Shown here one piece after another: positions 9,282 through 33,872 of a stretch of 64,000 nt of DNA. Each line of letters starts with the position of its first letter. Position 1 is the first letter of the stretch. The notes under the pieces were generated by a model that ran no database searches, was not told the origin of the DNA, and saw nothing but the letters and a program-made list of their open reading frames with translations. The DNA is from Streptomyces sp. CA-278952 (GTDB lineage Bacteria; Actinomycetota; Actinomycetes; Streptomycetales; Streptomycetaceae): NCBI RefSeq assembly GCF_028747205.1, contig NZ_CP112880.1, positions 6,076,001 through 6,140,000 of the forward strand, given 5' to 3'. The position numbers and the translations under genes are program-made.

Positions 9282-10484
9282 GTGACAGCAGTGACCAATG
9301 AGCGGGCAGCGGAGACGGCCGGTCCGGCGGTCGACCCGGCGGAGCTTGTGGCACGTGCCCGTGAACTGGCACCCCTGATCCGCGAGCATGCGGTGAAGAC
9401 CGAGCAGGACCGCAGGCTCGCCGAAGAGGTCGTGGTCGCGCTGCGGGATGCGAAGTTCTTCCGTCTCTCGACACCGACCCGGTACGGCGGCTACGACTTG
9501 TCGCTGCCGGACCTGATAGCGATCGTCACCGAGGTGGGCAAAGCCTGCGGGTCCGCCGGCTGGAACCTGGCGATCGAGACCGCGTCCACCCGGTTCGCCC
9601 TGGACGGCCTGCCGGAGACGGCGATCGACGACATCTTCGAGGGCAACCCCGACGCGTTCGTGCTCTCCACGGCCAGCCTGACCACGACCAAGGCCCGGCG
9701 TGTCGAGGGCGGCTTCCGCATTAGCGGAACGTTCCCGTGGAGCTCGGGCTGTGAGATCGCGGACTGGGCGTGCATCCCCGGCGTGGTCATCCACGACGGT
9801 GACGAGCCCACCACGGACCTCGTGGGCGTCGCGGTGCCGCTGAGCGACCTGAAGATCGAGCGGACCTGGCACGCGGCGGGCCTGGCCGGCTCCGGCACCC
9901 ACACCTGTGTGGCGGAGGACGTCTTCGTCCCCGAGCGCCGGGGCCTGGTGTTCAGCTTCACCGACCTGAAGGGCGAGGAGGAGCGCGACAGCCAGCTCAC
10001 CCAGGGCAGTGCGCAGTCCCTGGCCGCGATCGTCGGCGCCGCCCAGGGCGCGGTCGAGGCCGCGCGCGAGCTGCTCGACAAGAGGCGGGGCATCAACTAC
10101 ACCATCTACGAGGCGGCCGTCGACGCGCCGTCGGTGCAGATGGCCTTCGCCGAGGGCGTCCACCTCATCGAGACCGCCGCCCTGCACCTGCGTGAGGTCG
10201 GCGCCACCCTCGACGGGATTCCGGAGACGACCCCGCTGCCCTGGATCGTGCGCGCGAACGCTCGCATGCACGAGAGGTCCGCCCAGGAGAAGGCGCGGGC
10301 CGGCGTGGAGAAGCTCATCGACGCGGTCGGGGCCAGCGGCTTCTCCCTGTCCAACCCGCTGCAGCGCCTGTGGCGTGACATCGCGGTGATGAGCCGGCAC
10401 ACCTCGCTCAACGGCCCGGCCATTCTTGAGGACTACAGCCGTGCGGTTCTGGACATTCACCCGTCGGTGACCCTGCTGTACTGA
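9282..10484 (+). CDS. Flavin-dependent monooxygenase of acyl-CoA dehydrogenase fold (group D, HsaA/KijD3-like)
   Basis: The 400-residue protein has the acyl-CoA dehydrogenase architecture: N-terminal helices (LAPLIREHAVKTEQDRRL), a central beta domain with GTFPWSSGCEIADW and GLAGSGTHTCVAEDVFVP, and a C-terminal helical bundle. In this family the pattern fits two-component hydroxylases and N-oxygenases such as HsaA or KijD3, rather than true dehydrogenases. In the pathway it could hydroxylate carbon or oxidise the amine nitrogen made by the upstream aminotransferase (inference). No flavin reductase partner is visible in the window. The GTG start is supported by AGGAG at 9271-9275, six bases upstream. 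It has its own upstream region of 245 bases and a hairpin after its stop. Confidence 0.85.
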   Translation: MTAVTNERAAETAGPAVDPAELVARARELAPLIREHAVKTEQDRRLAEEVVVALRDAKFFRLSTPTRYGGYDLSLPDLIAIVTEVGKACGSAGWNLAIETASTRFALDGLPETAIDDIFEGNPDAFVLSTASLTTTKARRVEGGFRISGTFPWSSGCEIADWACIPGVVIHDGDEPTTDLVGVAVPLSDLKIERTWHAAGLAGSGTHTCVAEDVFVPERRGLVFSFTDLKGEEERDSQLTQGSAQSLAAIVGAAQGAVEAARELLDKRRGINYTIYEAAVDAPSVQMAFAEGVHLIETAALHLREVGATLDGIPETTPLPWIVRANARMHERSAQEKARAGVEKLIDAVGASGFSLSNPLQRLWRDIAVMSRHTSLNGPAILEDYSRAVLDIHPSVTLLY

Positions 10485-10495
10485 GATCCGGCAAT

Positions 10496-10523
10496 GGGCG
10501 GAACTCTCCGGGAAATTCCGCCC
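10496..10523. terminator. Hairpin after the monooxygenase gene
   Basis: GGGCGGAA (10496-10503) and TTCCGCCC (10516-10523) form a perfect eight-pair stem starting 12 bases after the monooxygenase stop codon. The remaining region up to the next PKS start (10524-10709) shows no other clear element and is less GC-rich than the genes; it presumably carries the promoter of the PKS pair. Confidence 0.55.
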
Positions 10524-10709
10524 GCCGTTTCTCGACGCGTCGGTAGTGCTCGGCGGCAAGAAAGCAAAACGCCGCCGGGTAATATCGGCGCGCCCTTTTG
10601 TTCTCGATTTCGGGAACCGGTCCTGACTGTCGCCGGTGACCAGATTCCCCGCCGAATTCTGGGCCCGAGAAACAAGCCGACCCGTCGGCACCCACGGTTC
10701 ACTGTGAAT

Positions 10710-24489
<13,780 letters not shown>

Positions 24490-24526
24490 GCCGTATCCGC
24501 CGGGCCTCGTGGCCCGACTGCCACAC

Positions 24527-24563
24527 CTGGTCCGTCGGGGCGTTCACCGCCCCGGCGGACCAG
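24527..24563. terminator. Terminator hairpin after the plus-strand PKS
   Basis: A 16-base arm (24527-24542) starting CTGGTCCG pairs with 24548-24563 ending CGGACCAG, with one G-T wobble and a five-base loop. It begins 38 bases after the PKS stop. The stretch 24564-24818 shows no gene I can support. Confidence 0.7.
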
Positions 24564-24818
24564 TGGCGTTACGGCCCCGGTGAACCGGGGGGAGTGCCGG
24601 GCAGTCCTCGGGGCGCGTCCGCCGGCGCGGGCGGTGCCGTCCGGCCTGCACGCCCTGCGGGGCGCGGCGGACCCCCGAGGAAGACCGGTCGCCGCGCGCC
24701 GGTCTCAGCGGGCCGGTCCGCGCTCCTCACGGTGCGTGGACGACCACTGCCCTTCCTCCGCCCGGCAAAGCATCCGTCGCGCCCCGTCCCGACCGTGCCG
24801 GGGCACCCCACACGGAAG

Positions 24819-24863
24819 AGCCGCCGGTCGCGGGGATCGTACTGATCCCCGCGACCGGCGGCT
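24819..24863. terminator. Strong bidirectional terminator between convergent PKS genes
   Basis: Perfect 20-base-pair stem: AGCCGCCGGTCGCGGGGATC (24819-24838) with its exact complement at 24844-24863 and a five-base loop, followed by TTT on the plus strand. It lies 32 bases from the terminal PKS stop codon and serves the minus-strand gene, and probably also the plus-strand operon. Confidence 0.85.
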
Positions 24864-24894
24864 TTCCGGGTCTCCGGCCGCTGCCGGACCGGTG

Positions 24895-27800
24895 CTAACC
24901 GAGCTTCCGCGGCGGCGGGAAGTAGCCGACGCCGGCGAAGAACTCCGTGTACGTCCCGAAGAGATCGGCGTCGATCTTCGGGCAGACGATGTCCGTTCCG
25001 GCCAGGGCGGCATCGGTCGCGCTGACGTCCATCTCCATGTAGAGAGCCTCGCCCGCGGTCATGTAGCTCCGGAAGATGTCGATCGTCGGGAAGAGCGCGT
25101 TGTCCCGATCGTTGCGGACCGTGGTGACGAACTCGTCCCAGGTCACCTCGTCCAGGACGTAACCCGACTCGCGCAGTCGCGACACCATCTCGGCGAAGCT
25201 GACCGGTACGGGATTGAAGAGATGGAAGGTCCGGCCGTTCGTCGTCCGGGACAGCTCCAGGACGGCCGCGCTGACATAGTCCACCGGCACCATCGGGAAG
25301 AGCGCGTTCGCGCCGGTCGGTACCGTACGGGCCTGCAGACTGCCCTTCAGGCTCAGCCAGACGAAGTCACGGGCCTGGCAGGCGCCGTTGGTCTGCGCTC
25401 CGGAGATGACGTCGGCGCGGTAGATGGAAACCGGCAGACCGCGCTCCTGGGCCAGCCCGATGATCTTCTCGGCGACCCACTTGCTCTGCCGGTAGCCGTT
25501 GGTCAGCTCCTCCGGCGGGCCGGTGGGGTCCTCCGGGGCCAGCCCGCCGCCACCGGGCGCGGGCCTGGCGAAGACGCCGGTGCTCGACACGTAGTGCAGG
25601 GGAACCGTCCGATGCAGTGCGGCGAGCCGGAGCGCCTCCTCGGTACCGGTCACGTTGGCTGCCTTGAGCGACTGGTAGGGGTGCAGCCAGTTGACCGTCG
25701 CACCCGCGTGGTACACGGCGTCGACGTCACGGGCGAGCCGGTCGAACCGCTCGGCGCCGAGGCCGAAGCGCGGTTCGGCGAGATCGCCGGCGACGACCGA
25801 CAGGCGGTCGGTGTCGATCTCGTCCCAGATGCCGTACCAGGTCAGGTTGGACCGCAGCCGGTCGAGCGCGGTCGACTCGTCCGAGCCCCGGACCAGGCAG
25901 TGCACCGTGGCATCGGTCGAGCGCATGAGGTCCCGGAGCAGGAAGGCGCCCACGAACCCGGTCGCCCCGGACAGGAACACCTGCCTCGGGTCGGCGACCA
26001 CGGTGGTGACGTCCGCGGCCGGGACCACGTCGTCCGCCAGCCGCACCTCGGCCGGGAAGTCCACGGTGGACCGCGTCGGGGACTCGGTCCGGCTGGAGAG
26101 CTCCGCGCGGAGGTGGGCGATCAGCGCCGCCGGGCTGGTGTGGTCGAACAGCAGGGTCGGCGGCAGGCGCAGCCCCGTCCTGCCCTCCAGCAGGTTGCGC
26201 AGTTCGACCGCCGTCAGCGAGTCGAAACCCAGCTCGGTGAAGACGGAGGTGGGGGTGATCCGGTCGGTGCCGCTGTGGCCGAGGATCGCCGCCACCGCGG
26301 TGCGCACCAGGTCGAGGAGAAGTTCCTCCTGGCCGGCGTCGTCGAGGAGGGCGAGGCGCTCCGCGAGCAGTCCGGTGTCCTCGGCCGTCGCGGCGACCAC
26401 ACGCCGGGCCGGCGTCCGCACCAGACCCCGCAGTACGGGCAGGGGCGGGCCGGGCTGGCGCCCGATCAGGGCGGTGTCGAGGTGCATGGGCACCGTCGTC
26501 GCGTGCGCGGCGCTGATCGCCGCGTCGAACAGCGCGCAGCCCTCGTGCGGTGCGATCGGTCGCAGGCCCGCCTGCGTCGCCCGGCTCCGGTCCACTTCGG
26601 ACAGCCGGGACGCCATGCCCCTCTCCTGTCCCCAGGCCGCCCAGGCGAGGGAGTCGGCGGGAAGGCCGTTCGCCCGGCGGTGCTGTGCGAGCGCGTCGAG
26701 GAAGTGGTTGGCCGCCGAGTAGTTGGCCTGCCCCGGGGACCCCACGACTCCGGCGACGGAGGAGAACAGGATGAAGAGGGTGAGGGGGTGGTTGCGGGTG
26801 AGGTCGTGGAGGTGCCAGGCGGCGTCGGCCTTGGGGCGGAGGACGGTGGTGAGGCGGTCGGGGGTGAGGGCGGTGATGATGCCGTCGTCGATGATGCCGG
26901 CGGTGTGGACGATGCCGGTGAGGGGGTGTTCTGGGGGGACGGTGTCGAGGAGGGCGGCGAGGGCGGTGCGGTCGGCGGCGTCGCAGGCGGTGATGCGGAC
27001 GGTGGCGCCCAGGGCGGTGAGTTCGGCCGCGAGTTCGGTGGCGCCGGGGGCGTTGTCGCCGCGTCGGCTGGTGAGCAGCAGGTGGCGTACGCCGTAGTCG
27101 GTGACCAGGTGCCGGGCGAACAGGGAGCCCAGCGCGCCGGTTCCGCCGGTGACCAGGACCGTGCCCTCGGCCGCCACCTCCGGCCGCACCACCTCCACCG
27201 GGCGGACCCGGGCCAGCCTGGGGGTGCTCGCTCGTCCGGCGCGCAGCGCGACCTGGTCGTGGCCGGACGCGATCGCGGCGGGCAGCTGCTCGGCGCTCGC
27301 CGGGCTGCCGTCCACGTCGATCAGCGAGATACGGCCGGGGTTCTCGACCTGGGCGGACCTGACCAGGCCCCACACCGGGGCCGAGCCGACCTCGACGTCC
27401 TCGCTGTCGTGGGTGGCGACGGCGTTGCGCGTCACCAGCACGAGCCGGGTGGTTCCGGACGCCAGGCTCTCCTGCACGAGTTCGAGCGCCCGTGCGGTGG
27501 TGCGGTGCGCCGTGTCCACGGGATCGCTGTCGCCTCCGGCCTCCGTGTCGAGCACGGCGACGAGGACGGCGCCGGCTGCGTCGATGACGCTCTCGACCCG
27601 GCGCGCGATGCCGGCCGGCATGTCGGTGCCGAGTGCGGTCCAGCCCTCGTGGGCGATGTCCCGCGGATCGGGGAGGACCACCGGCGGCCAGGCCACGTGG
27701 AACAGCGAGTCGTCCGTCGTGGTGCCGGGCTGCGGGGCGGGGGCCACCGGGCTCCGCCGCAGTGAGCGGACCTCGGCGACGGGTTCGCCGGTGTCGTCGG

Positions 27801-30800
27801 CCAGCCACACCCGGAACGTGTCCGGGCCCTGGGGCCGGATGGCGACCCGGAGCGCGCGCGGGCCGGAGGCGTACAGGTTGAAGCCGTGCCAGGACAGGCC
27901 GCTGTCGTACCCGGCGGTGAGCAGCGGCTGCAGCGCGGCGTCGAGCAGGGCGGGATGGATGCCGAAGGTGTCCGGGTCCGTGTCCTCGGGGAGCCGGACC
28001 TCGGCGAACAACGCCTCGTCCCGCTGCCAGAGCGCCCGCAGCCCGCGGAACACCGGGCCGTGGGCGTGGCCGCTCTCCGCGAGCCGGTCGTAGAAGCCGT
28101 CCGTCTCCACGGGTTCGGCGCCGGCCGGCGGCCAGTCGGCCAGGGAGACCTCGGGCGCCGGGGCCGACTCGGTGAGCAGGCCGGTGGCGTGGACGTCCCA
28201 CGGTAGGGCCGGGTCGTCCCGGTCGGGCCGTGAACCGATGGTGATCCGCCGGTAGCCGTCGTCCTCGTCGACCGCGCCCACGGTCACCTGTATCTGGATT
28301 CCGCCCCGGTCCGGAACGGTCAGCGGACGGTGGACCGTCAGACCGGCGATGCCGGAGCGGCCGGCCTCGTCGCCGGCCCGGACCGCCAGGTCGGCCAGGG
28401 CCGAGGAGGGCAGCGTCGCGACCTCGTCGATGCGGTGGTCGGCGAGCCAGGGGTGGGTGTGCAGGGACAGCCGGCCGGTGAAGACCGCGCCGTCGCCCCC
28501 GGCGAGTTCCATCGCATGCGAGAGCAGCGGATGGCCTGCTGCCGACAGGTTGAGCCCGGTGGTGCTGCGTCCGCCGGGGGAGGTGCCGTCCAGCCAGTAG
28601 GGCTGGTGTTGGAAGGGGTAGGTCGGCAGGTCGACCAGTGTGGCCCCGGTCCCGGTGAACACCCGCGCCCAGTCCACCCCGTGACCGGCCGCGTGGACCC
28701 GCGCCAACGCCGTCAACGCGGTCACCACCTGCGGCTGCTCCCGCCGCTGCACCGCCACGAACACCCCGTCCGCCACCACATGCGGACCCATCGCGCTCAG
28801 CACACCGTCCGGACCGACCTCCAGGAACGTGGTCACCCCCCGCTCCCGCAACCGCACCAGCTGATCCGCGAACCGCACCGGCTCCCGCACATGATCAACC
28901 CAATACCGCACCGAACACACATCCGCCACATCCGCCGCCATCTCCACCGACGGCTCACGGAACTCCACCGCCTCCAGCACCGCGGCGAACTCCTCCAGCA
29001 CCGGATCCATCAGCGGCGAGTGAAACGCATGGGACACCGACAGCCGGTTCGTCTTCACCCCCCGCCCGGCCAGCACCCCGACCACACCCCCGACCGCCGA
29101 CTCCGCACCCGAGACCACCACCGACGACGGACCGTTGACCGCCGCCAGACCGACCCTGTCCTCCAGCCCCACCAGCAACTCGGCGACCTCCGCCTCCCCG
29201 GCCCGGACCGCCACCATCGCCCCACCCGCGGGCAACGCCTGCATCAGCCGGCCCCGCGCCGCCACCACCCGGCACGCATCCCCCAGCGACCACACACCCG
29301 CCACATACGCCGCCGCCAGCTCACCGACCGAATGACCCGTCACACAGTCCGCCCCCACCCCCCACGACCGCACCAGACGAAACAACGCCACCTCCACCGC
29401 GAACAACGCCGGCTGCGTCCACCCCGTCTCATCCAGCCCCGCACCGGAGAACACCACCTCCCGCAACGAACCCGGCACCAGCCCGTCGAACCCCGCACAC
29501 ACCTCGTCGAACGCCTCCGCGAACACCGGGAACCCCTCATACAGCTCCCGGCCCATCCCCGCCCACTGCGCACCCTGACCGGTGAACAGCACACCCACAC
29601 GGCCCTCACCCGCCACACCCGACACCACACCACCGGCAGACCCACCGTCCGCCAACACCCGCAACCCCGCCACCAGCTCCTCACACCCCGAAGCCAGCAC
29701 CACACCACGATGCTCGAACACCGACCGCGACACCGCAGCCGACAACCCCACATCCAGCACACCCACACCACCAGCCGACACCACACCCGCCAGACGACCC
29801 GCAGCCTCCCGCAACGCCCCCGCCGAACGCCCCGACACCACCACCGGCACCACCGGAAGCGACACGGAAGCACCGGACTCGGATGCGGCATCCGTCCCGG
29901 CGGACTCGGCCGGCGCGGTCGCCGGTGCCTGCTCCAGGACGATGTGTGCGTTGGTTCCGCTGACGCCGAAGGAGGAGACCGCGGAGCGGCGGGGCCGGCC
30001 GGTCTCCGGCCAGGGCTGTTCCTCGGTGACCAGTTCGACCGCTCCCGCCGACCAGTCCACCGCGGGCGACGGCTCATCCACATGCAGCGTCCTGGGCACC
30101 ACACCGTGCCGCATCGCCATGACCATCTTGATCACACCGCCCACACCGGCAGCCGCCTGGGTGTGTCCGATGTTCGACTTCAGCGAACCCAGCAGCAGCG
30201 GGTGACCGTCCGGCCGGGACCGGCCGTACGTCGCCAGAAGTGCCTGCGCCTCGATCGGGTCGCCCAACGCGGTGCCCGTGCCGTGCGCCTCCACCACATC
30301 CACCTCGGCGGGGGACAGACCGGCGTTGGCCAGCGCCGAGCGGATGACCCGCTGCTGGGAAGGACCGCTGGGCGCGGTCAGCCCGTTGGACGCACCGTCG
30401 GAGTTCACCGCACTGCCCCGGACCAGACCCAGCACCGGCAGCCCGCGCTCCCGCGCCACCGACAACCGCGCCAGCACCAGCATCCCCACACCCTCGGAGA
30501 AACCGGTCCCGTCAGCCGCCGCCGCGAACGCCTTGCACCGACCGTCCACAGCCAACCCGCGCAGCCGCGAGAACTCCACGAAGCAGTCCGGTACGGGGAT
30601 GGCCATCGCCCCGCCGGCCAGCGCCAGCGAGCACTCGTCGTTGCGCAGCGCGTTCACGGCGTGGTGGATCGACACCAGCGACGCCGAGCACGCCGTGTCC
30701 ATGCTGACAGTCGGGCCCTCCAGGCCGAGAGCGTAGGAGATGCGGCCCGACGCGACGCTGGTCAGCATGCCGGTCATCGCGTAGCCCTCGATGCCCGTCG

Positions 30801-31317
30801 CCGTGGCACTGACGGTGGAGGCGTAGCCGGTGTACATCACGCCGACATACACGCCGGTGTCGCTGCCGCGCAGCGAGCGCGGGTCGATCCGCGCGTCTTC
30901 GATGGCCTCCCACGAGGTCTCCAGCAGCAGCCGCTGCTGCGGGTCCATCGCCAGTGCCTCGCGCGGCGAGATCCCGAAGAACCCCGCGTCGAAGCCCTTG
31001 ATGTCGCTGAGGAACCCGCCTTCACGCGCGTAGAACTTGCCGGCCGCGTCAGGGTCCGGGTCGTACAGGTTCTCGATGTCCCAGTCACGGTCGAGGGGGA
31101 AGCCGGTGATCGCGTCGACGCCGTCGGCGGCCACCTGCCACAGCTCGTCGGGCGTCGACACGTCACCGGGGTAGCGGCAGCTCATGCCCACGATGGCGAT
31201 GGGTTCGGACCGGCTCGACTCAAGTTCCTCGACCCGGTTCCGGGCCTTGTGCAGATCCGCGGTGACCCACTTGAGGTAGTCGAGGAGCTTCTCGTCCTTG
31301 TTCTGCTTGCCACTCAC
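24895..31317 (-). CDS. Terminal type I PKS: KS-AT-DH-KR-ACP-thioester reductase
   Basis: The protein has 2140 residues. It has an N-terminal docking coiled coil ([19 protein letters not shown]), KS with DTACSAS (about C207), AT with GHSVG (about 661) and HAFH (about 764), so malonyl-CoA. The DH has His (about 960), but the motif region reads [12 protein letters not shown], without the usual glycines; LLDAAL is kept. The KR has GTGALG, IDD and GQANYSAAN (Tyr about 1531), and the ACP has GFDSLT (about 1699). A C-terminal thioester reductase (about 1780-2140) has [15 protein letters not shown] and the YRQSK catalytic pair. It should release the chain as an aldehyde, which suits the aminotransferase in the same cluster. 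GTG 31317 overlaps the upstream regulator stop by four bases, so translation is coupled. Codon use shifts sharply inside the AT (about 28680-29860) and in part of the KR (about 26760-27090), suggesting recombination. Confidence 0.95.
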   Translation of the reverse strand: MSGKQNKDEKLLDYLKWVTADLHKARNRVEELESSRSEPIAIVGMSCRYPGDVSTPDELWQVAADGVDAITGFPLDRDWDIENLYDPDPDAAGKFYAREGGFLSDIKGFDAGFFGISPREALAMDPQQRLLLETSWEAIEDARIDPRSLRGSDTGVYVGVMYTGYASTVSATATGIEGYAMTGMLTSVASGRISYALGLEGPTVSMDTACSASLVSIHHAVNALRNDECSLALAGGAMAIPVPDCFVEFSRLRGLAVDGRCKAFAAAADGTGFSEGVGMLVLARLSVARERGLPVLGLVRGSAVNSDGASNGLTAPSGPSQQRVIRSALANAGLSPAEVDVVEAHGTGTALGDPIEAQALLATYGRSRPDGHPLLLGSLKSNIGHTQAAAGVGGVIKMVMAMRHGVVPRTLHVDEPSPAVDWSAGAVELVTEEQPWPETGRPRRSAVSSFGVSGTNAHIVLEQAPATAPAESAGTDAASESGASVSLPVVPVVVSGRSAGALREAAGRLAGVVSAGGVGVLDVGLSAAVSRSVFEHRGVVLASGCEELVAGLRVLADGGSAGGVVSGVAGEGRVGVLFTGQGAQWAGMGRELYEGFPVFAEAFDEVCAGFDGLVPGSLREVVFSGAGLDETGWTQPALFAVEVALFRLVRSWGVGADCVTGHSVGELAAAYVAGVWSLGDACRVVAARGRLMQALPAGGAMVAVRAGEAEVAELLVGLEDRVGLAAVNGPSSVVVSGAESAVGGVVGVLAGRGVKTNRLSVSHAFHSPLMDPVLEEFAAVLEAVEFREPSVEMAADVADVCSVRYWVDHVREPVRFADQLVRLRERGVTTFLEVGPDGVLSAMGPHVVADGVFVAVQRREQPQVVTALTALARVHAAGHGVDWARVFTGTGATLVDLPTYPFQHQPYWLDGTSPGGRSTTGLNLSAAGHPLLSHAMELAGGDGAVFTGRLSLHTHPWLADHRIDEVATLPSSALADLAVRAGDEAGRSGIAGLTVHRPLTVPDRGGIQIQVTVGAVDEDDGYRRITIGSRPDRDDPALPWDVHATGLLTESAPAPEVSLADWPPAGAEPVETDGFYDRLAESGHAHGPVFRGLRALWQRDEALFAEVRLPEDTDPDTFGIHPALLDAALQPLLTAGYDSGLSWHGFNLYASGPRALRVAIRPQGPDTFRVWLADDTGEPVAEVRSLRRSPVAPAPQPGTTTDDSLFHVAWPPVVLPDPRDIAHEGWTALGTDMPAGIARRVESVIDAAGAVLVAVLDTEAGGDSDPVDTAHRTTARALELVQESLASGTTRLVLVTRNAVATHDSEDVEVGSAPVWGLVRSAQVENPGRISLIDVDGSPASAEQLPAAIASGHDQVALRAGRASTPRLARVRPVEVVRPEVAAEGTVLVTGGTGALGSLFARHLVTDYGVRHLLLTSRRGDNAPGATELAAELTALGATVRITACDAADRTALAALLDTVPPEHPLTGIVHTAGIIDDGIITALTPDRLTTVLRPKADAAWHLHDLTRNHPLTLFILFSSVAGVVGSPGQANYSAANHFLDALAQHRRANGLPADSLAWAAWGQERGMASRLSEVDRSRATQAGLRPIAPHEGCALFDAAISAAHATTVPMHLDTALIGRQPGPPLPVLRGLVRTPARRVVAATAEDTGLLAERLALLDDAGQEELLLDLVRTAVAAILGHSGTDRITPTSVFTELGFDSLTAVELRNLLEGRTGLRLPPTLLFDHTSPAALIAHLRAELSSRTESPTRSTVDFPAEVRLADDVVPAADVTTVVADPRQVFLSGATGFVGAFLLRDLMRSTDATVHCLVRGSDESTALDRLRSNLTWYGIWDEIDTDRLSVVAGDLAEPRFGLGAERFDRLARDVDAVYHAGATVNWLHPYQSLKAANVTGTEEALRLAALHRTVPLHYVSSTGVFARPAPGGGGLAPEDPTGPPEELTNGYRQSKWVAEKIIGLAQERGLPVSIYRADVISGAQTNGACQARDFVWLSLKGSLQARTVPTGANALFPMVPVDYVSAAVLELSRTTNGRTFHLFNPVPVSFAEMVSRLRESGYVLDEVTWDEFVTTVRNDRDNALFPTIDIFRSYMTAGEALYMEMDVSATDAALAGTDIVCPKIDADLFGTYTEFFAGVGYFPPPRKLG

Positions 31318-32705
31318 TTTGACACCGCCCGATTCGAGTGCTCCAGTCCCGTCCCGGGACCATGTGTGGTCAGTACCGATGAGCCGAGCCGCTCCGCCAG
31401 GTACAGGGCGAGATGCAGGCGCAGGCGGTCCTCGCGCAAGGAACGCCCGAGCAGTTGCTCCGCCTTCTTCACCCGGTACACGACGGTGTTCTTCGCGATG
31501 TGCAGATGCTTGGCGGTGACGGCGACGGCCCGTTCGTTGTCCAGCAGGCACCGCACGGTTTCCCGCAGGGCGGCCATGGATTTGTTGTCCTCGGCGAGCG
31601 CACCGAGCTCGCGGCGGACGAAGTCCGCGGTGGCCTCGGTGTCGTCGCCGAGCAGTATCACGAGTTCCAGATCGCCGTAGTCGTACAGCGTGGACGTTCC
31701 GCGCTCGGTCGAGCGGCTGACCCGCTCCGCGGTGATCGCCTGCTCGTGGGAGCGCTGGAAGCCGACCACCCCGTCACCGGGCAGCCCGGACGCGACATGG
31801 ATGTGCGCGGGCACGTCCACCGGTACGCCCGAGCGCCGCAGTTCGGCCGCGCGGTCGGTGGCGCGGCCGCCCCAGGCCCACAGGCGCCCCGGGCCCGCGG
31901 GCAGCAGCAGCATCGAGGAGCAGCCGACCTGGTCCAGCAGGCGCAGCGCCGTGGTCTCCAGTTCGCGGCTGCTGTCCGGGGTGATCTCGTCCTGCCACAG
32001 GACCAGCGCGACGTGGTGGAGCGTCAGGTCGTACCGCAGCTGGTTCAGCGCCTGCCGGGTGTCGACCGGTTTGTCCTTGAGAATCTCGGACACCAGCTCG
32101 AAGCGCTCGCCCACGGAGCCGGCGAACCAGCGGCTGCGTTCGGCGCTGAATTTTTCGGCCACGGCGGCGGAGAGGATCTCCATGCCTTCGAAGAGGTCGG
32201 CCGAGATGGTCCGCATCATGGCGAGCTGGTCGGCGGCGGGAATGATCGCGTTTCGGAATTCGAAAAGCTCCCGGGTGAAACTCGCATGCACTGCTCGAAC
32301 ATAGCGGAGCAGGAGATCGACCTTCGTGTTTACCGCTATGCGTTCACGGATGGCATTCGTGATTTCAGCGGAAAGCAGTTCGGTTATCTCTTTTACGCCG
32401 CCGAGTCGCAGGGCGATTCCGAGCGCTATGGCCTCGACCAGTCGTGTTTCACTGTAGGAATTCTGGTCGAAGCGGGCGAACGGCTCCCCGGCCAGCTCTG
32501 CCATTAACAGGTGACTTCTTTCGATCGCCCAACCGGCGGTACCCGCACCGGCTCGGAGAATTACTTCCTCGACGAGTTTCGGGGCCGTGGTCGGGGATTG
32601 AAGTACGGATGCGTCAGCTGGGTGCAGGTAATGCAGAAGCGAATACGTTGAATTGATCTGGGATGGTGCGGGAACGGTGACTCCAACTATCGGATAGCTT
32701 GTCAA
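31314..32705 (-). CDS. PucR-family transcriptional regulator (probable pathway regulator)
   Basis: The 463-residue protein has a C-terminal PucR-type helix-turn-helix ([19 protein letters not shown], followed by [12 protein letters not shown]) and the preceding GGDEF-like region typical of such activators ([16 protein letters not shown]). I chose the TTG start at 32705 because GGAGG (32717-32713) lies seven bases upstream and the protein before it looks non-coding; an open frame runs further to 32912. A TTA leucine codon at 32507-32505 suggests bldA-dependent translation. The N-terminal half is lower in GC than the rest of the cluster. The stop overlaps the start of the terminal PKS, coupling regulator and PKS. 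A 40-nt element shared with the AT/KAS III region lies 66-105 bases upstream of the start, suggesting autoregulation (inference). Confidence 0.85.
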   Translation of the reverse strand: MTSYPIVGVTVPAPSQINSTYSLLHYLHPADASVLQSPTTAPKLVEEVILRAGAGTAGWAIERSHLLMAELAGEPFARFDQNSYSETRLVEAIALGIALRLGGVKEITELLSAEITNAIRERIAVNTKVDLLLRYVRAVHASFTRELFEFRNAIIPAADQLAMMRTISADLFEGMEILSAAVAEKFSAERSRWFAGSVGERFELVSEILKDKPVDTRQALNQLRYDLTLHHVALVLWQDEITPDSSRELETTALRLLDQVGCSSMLLLPAGPGRLWAWGGRATDRAAELRRSGVPVDVPAHIHVASGLPGDGVVGFQRSHEQAITAERVSRSTERGTSTLYDYGDLELVILLGDDTEATADFVRRELGALAEDNKSMAALRETVRCLLDNERAVAVTAKHLHIAKNTVVYRVKKAEQLLGRSLREDRLRLHLALYLAERLGSSVLTTHGPGTGLEHSNRAVSK

Positions 32706-32770
32706 CGAGTAGCCTCCGTACCGGAAAGCGAACGCGATGGCATGAGTTTGGCATGGGTTCTCTCGCGGCC

Positions 32771-32810
32771 GGTAATTTTCTGGTAACTGTGCCCTGTGGG
32801 CAGAATTACC
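32771..32810. promoter_or_regulatory. Composite operator-like element GGTAA-N6-GGTAA-N19-TTACC
   Basis: GGTAA at 32771 and again at 32782 (11 bases, one helical turn) is followed by TTACC at 32806-32810. The outer arms also form CCGGTAATT (32769-32777) and AATTACCGG (32804-32812). The same layout recurs on the minus strand at 38793-38754, including the 10-mer CTGGTAACTG. It sits just upstream of the PucR gene and is a candidate binding site for it. Confidence 0.7.
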
Positions 32811-33020
32811 GGTGGGTGGTATTCGTTCGCAACGCGGTGCGCCGACGCGGAACCATGCGCGTGCGGTTCGCCCGGTGGGCGGGATCGACACCGGAAAAAT
32901 GCTGAGAACCATCAGGGAAAGGGGCGTCTCGCACCGCGCGTGGGGAGGGGCCGTTCGGCACGTGCGGGATGGTGCACCAACCTGCCACGCGGGAAGCGGC
33001 GGGGGTGGGGCACGGCGTCT

Positions 33021-33058
33021 GCCGGGGGCGGGGCGGTGTGCGTCGCCCCGCCCCCGGC
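33021..33058. terminator. Terminator hairpin downstream of the thioesterase gene
   Basis: GCCGGGGGCGGGGCG (33021-33035) and CGCCCCGCCCCCGGC (33044-33058) make a perfect 15-base-pair stem with an eight-base loop, 50 bases beyond the thioesterase stop on the minus strand. It separates that gene from the PucR-PKS unit. The rest of 32813-33107 contains no gene I can support. Confidence 0.75.
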
Positions 33059-33107
33059 TTCCCGCTCCGAACCGACTCCGCCCGACCGGTGCGCGATCTC
33101 CCGGGCC

Positions 33108-33872
33108 CTACGGCGCAGTGGCGGGGCTGAGGGAGAGCTGGGTCGACATCGTACGGAGCAGGGCGTCGATGTGCTGGATCAGGTAGAAGTGGCCGCCGGG
33201 GAACACCCTGGCCGTGAAGCTCTTGGTGGTGTGCTGTCCCCAGAGCAGCACACGGTCCACGTCCGCCTTGGGGTCGTTGTCCCCGGTGAAGGCGGTCACC
33301 TGGCAGTTGAGCGCGGGCCCGGGCTCGTGCGCGTACGTTTCGACGGCCTGGTAGTCGCTGCGGATGGCCGGGAGGACCATGCCGAGCAGCTCGGGGTCGT
33401 CGAGGAACGAGGTGTCCGTGCCGCCCAGCGACTTGACCTCGTTCACGAGGTCTTTGTCGGCGGCGAGGTGCCAGCGGTCCGCGGTGCTGACCGGCGGGGC
33501 CATCCGTCCGGAGACGAACAGGTGGGCCGGGACTGTCCCGGCCGCCTCCAGGCGGCGCGCCACTTCGAACCCGATGAGCGCGCCCATGCTGTGCCCGAAG
33601 AGCGCGAGGGGCCTGTCGTTGTACGGAGCGAGCGCTTCCGCGATCCGGTCGGCGAGCAGGCCGACGTCGGGTATCAGCGGTTCGCGCCGTCGGTCCTGGC
33701 GGCCCGGGTACTGCACGGCCAGCACGTCGGCGCCGGGTGACAGCGCCTGGGCGACCGGGACGTAGAAAGTGGCCGAGCCGCCCGCGTGGGGCAGGCAGAC
33801 AAGGCGTACGGGGGCGTCGGGGGCGGGGCGGAAATTCCGCAGCCAGGGGGACTCACCGGGCAGAGTGCTCAT
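33108..33872 (-). CDS. Type II (editing) thioesterase
   Basis: The 254-residue alpha/beta hydrolase has LVCLPHAGGSATFY near the N-terminus, the nucleophile motif GHSMG (S95) and a late GGHFYL histidine, all typical of type II thioesterases such as RifR and TylO. These remove aberrant acyl groups from carrier proteins and raise polyketide yield. The ATG is preceded by GAGAGG eight bases upstream. Its presence supports the active status of the cluster. It runs in the same direction as the PucR-PKS unit but is separated from it by a strong hairpin. Confidence 0.92.
   Translation of the reverse strand: MSTLPGESPWLRNFRPAPDAPVRLVCLPHAGGSATFYVPVAQALSPGADVLAVQYPGRQDRRREPLIPDVGLLADRIAEALAPYNDRPLALFGHSMGALIGFEVARRLEAAGTVPAHLFVSGRMAPPVSTADRWHLAADKDLVNEVKSLGGTDTSFLDDPELLGMVLPAIRSDYQAVETYAHEPGPALNCQVTAFTGDNDPKADVDRVLLWGQHTTKSFTARVFPGGHFYLIQHIDALLRTMSTQLSLSPATAP

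Noticed and set aside
32706..32912. Extra 69-residue N-terminus for the PucR regulator
   Set aside because: Its composition is not protein-like, it runs through the composite operator, and the TTG at 32705 has a good ribosome site.
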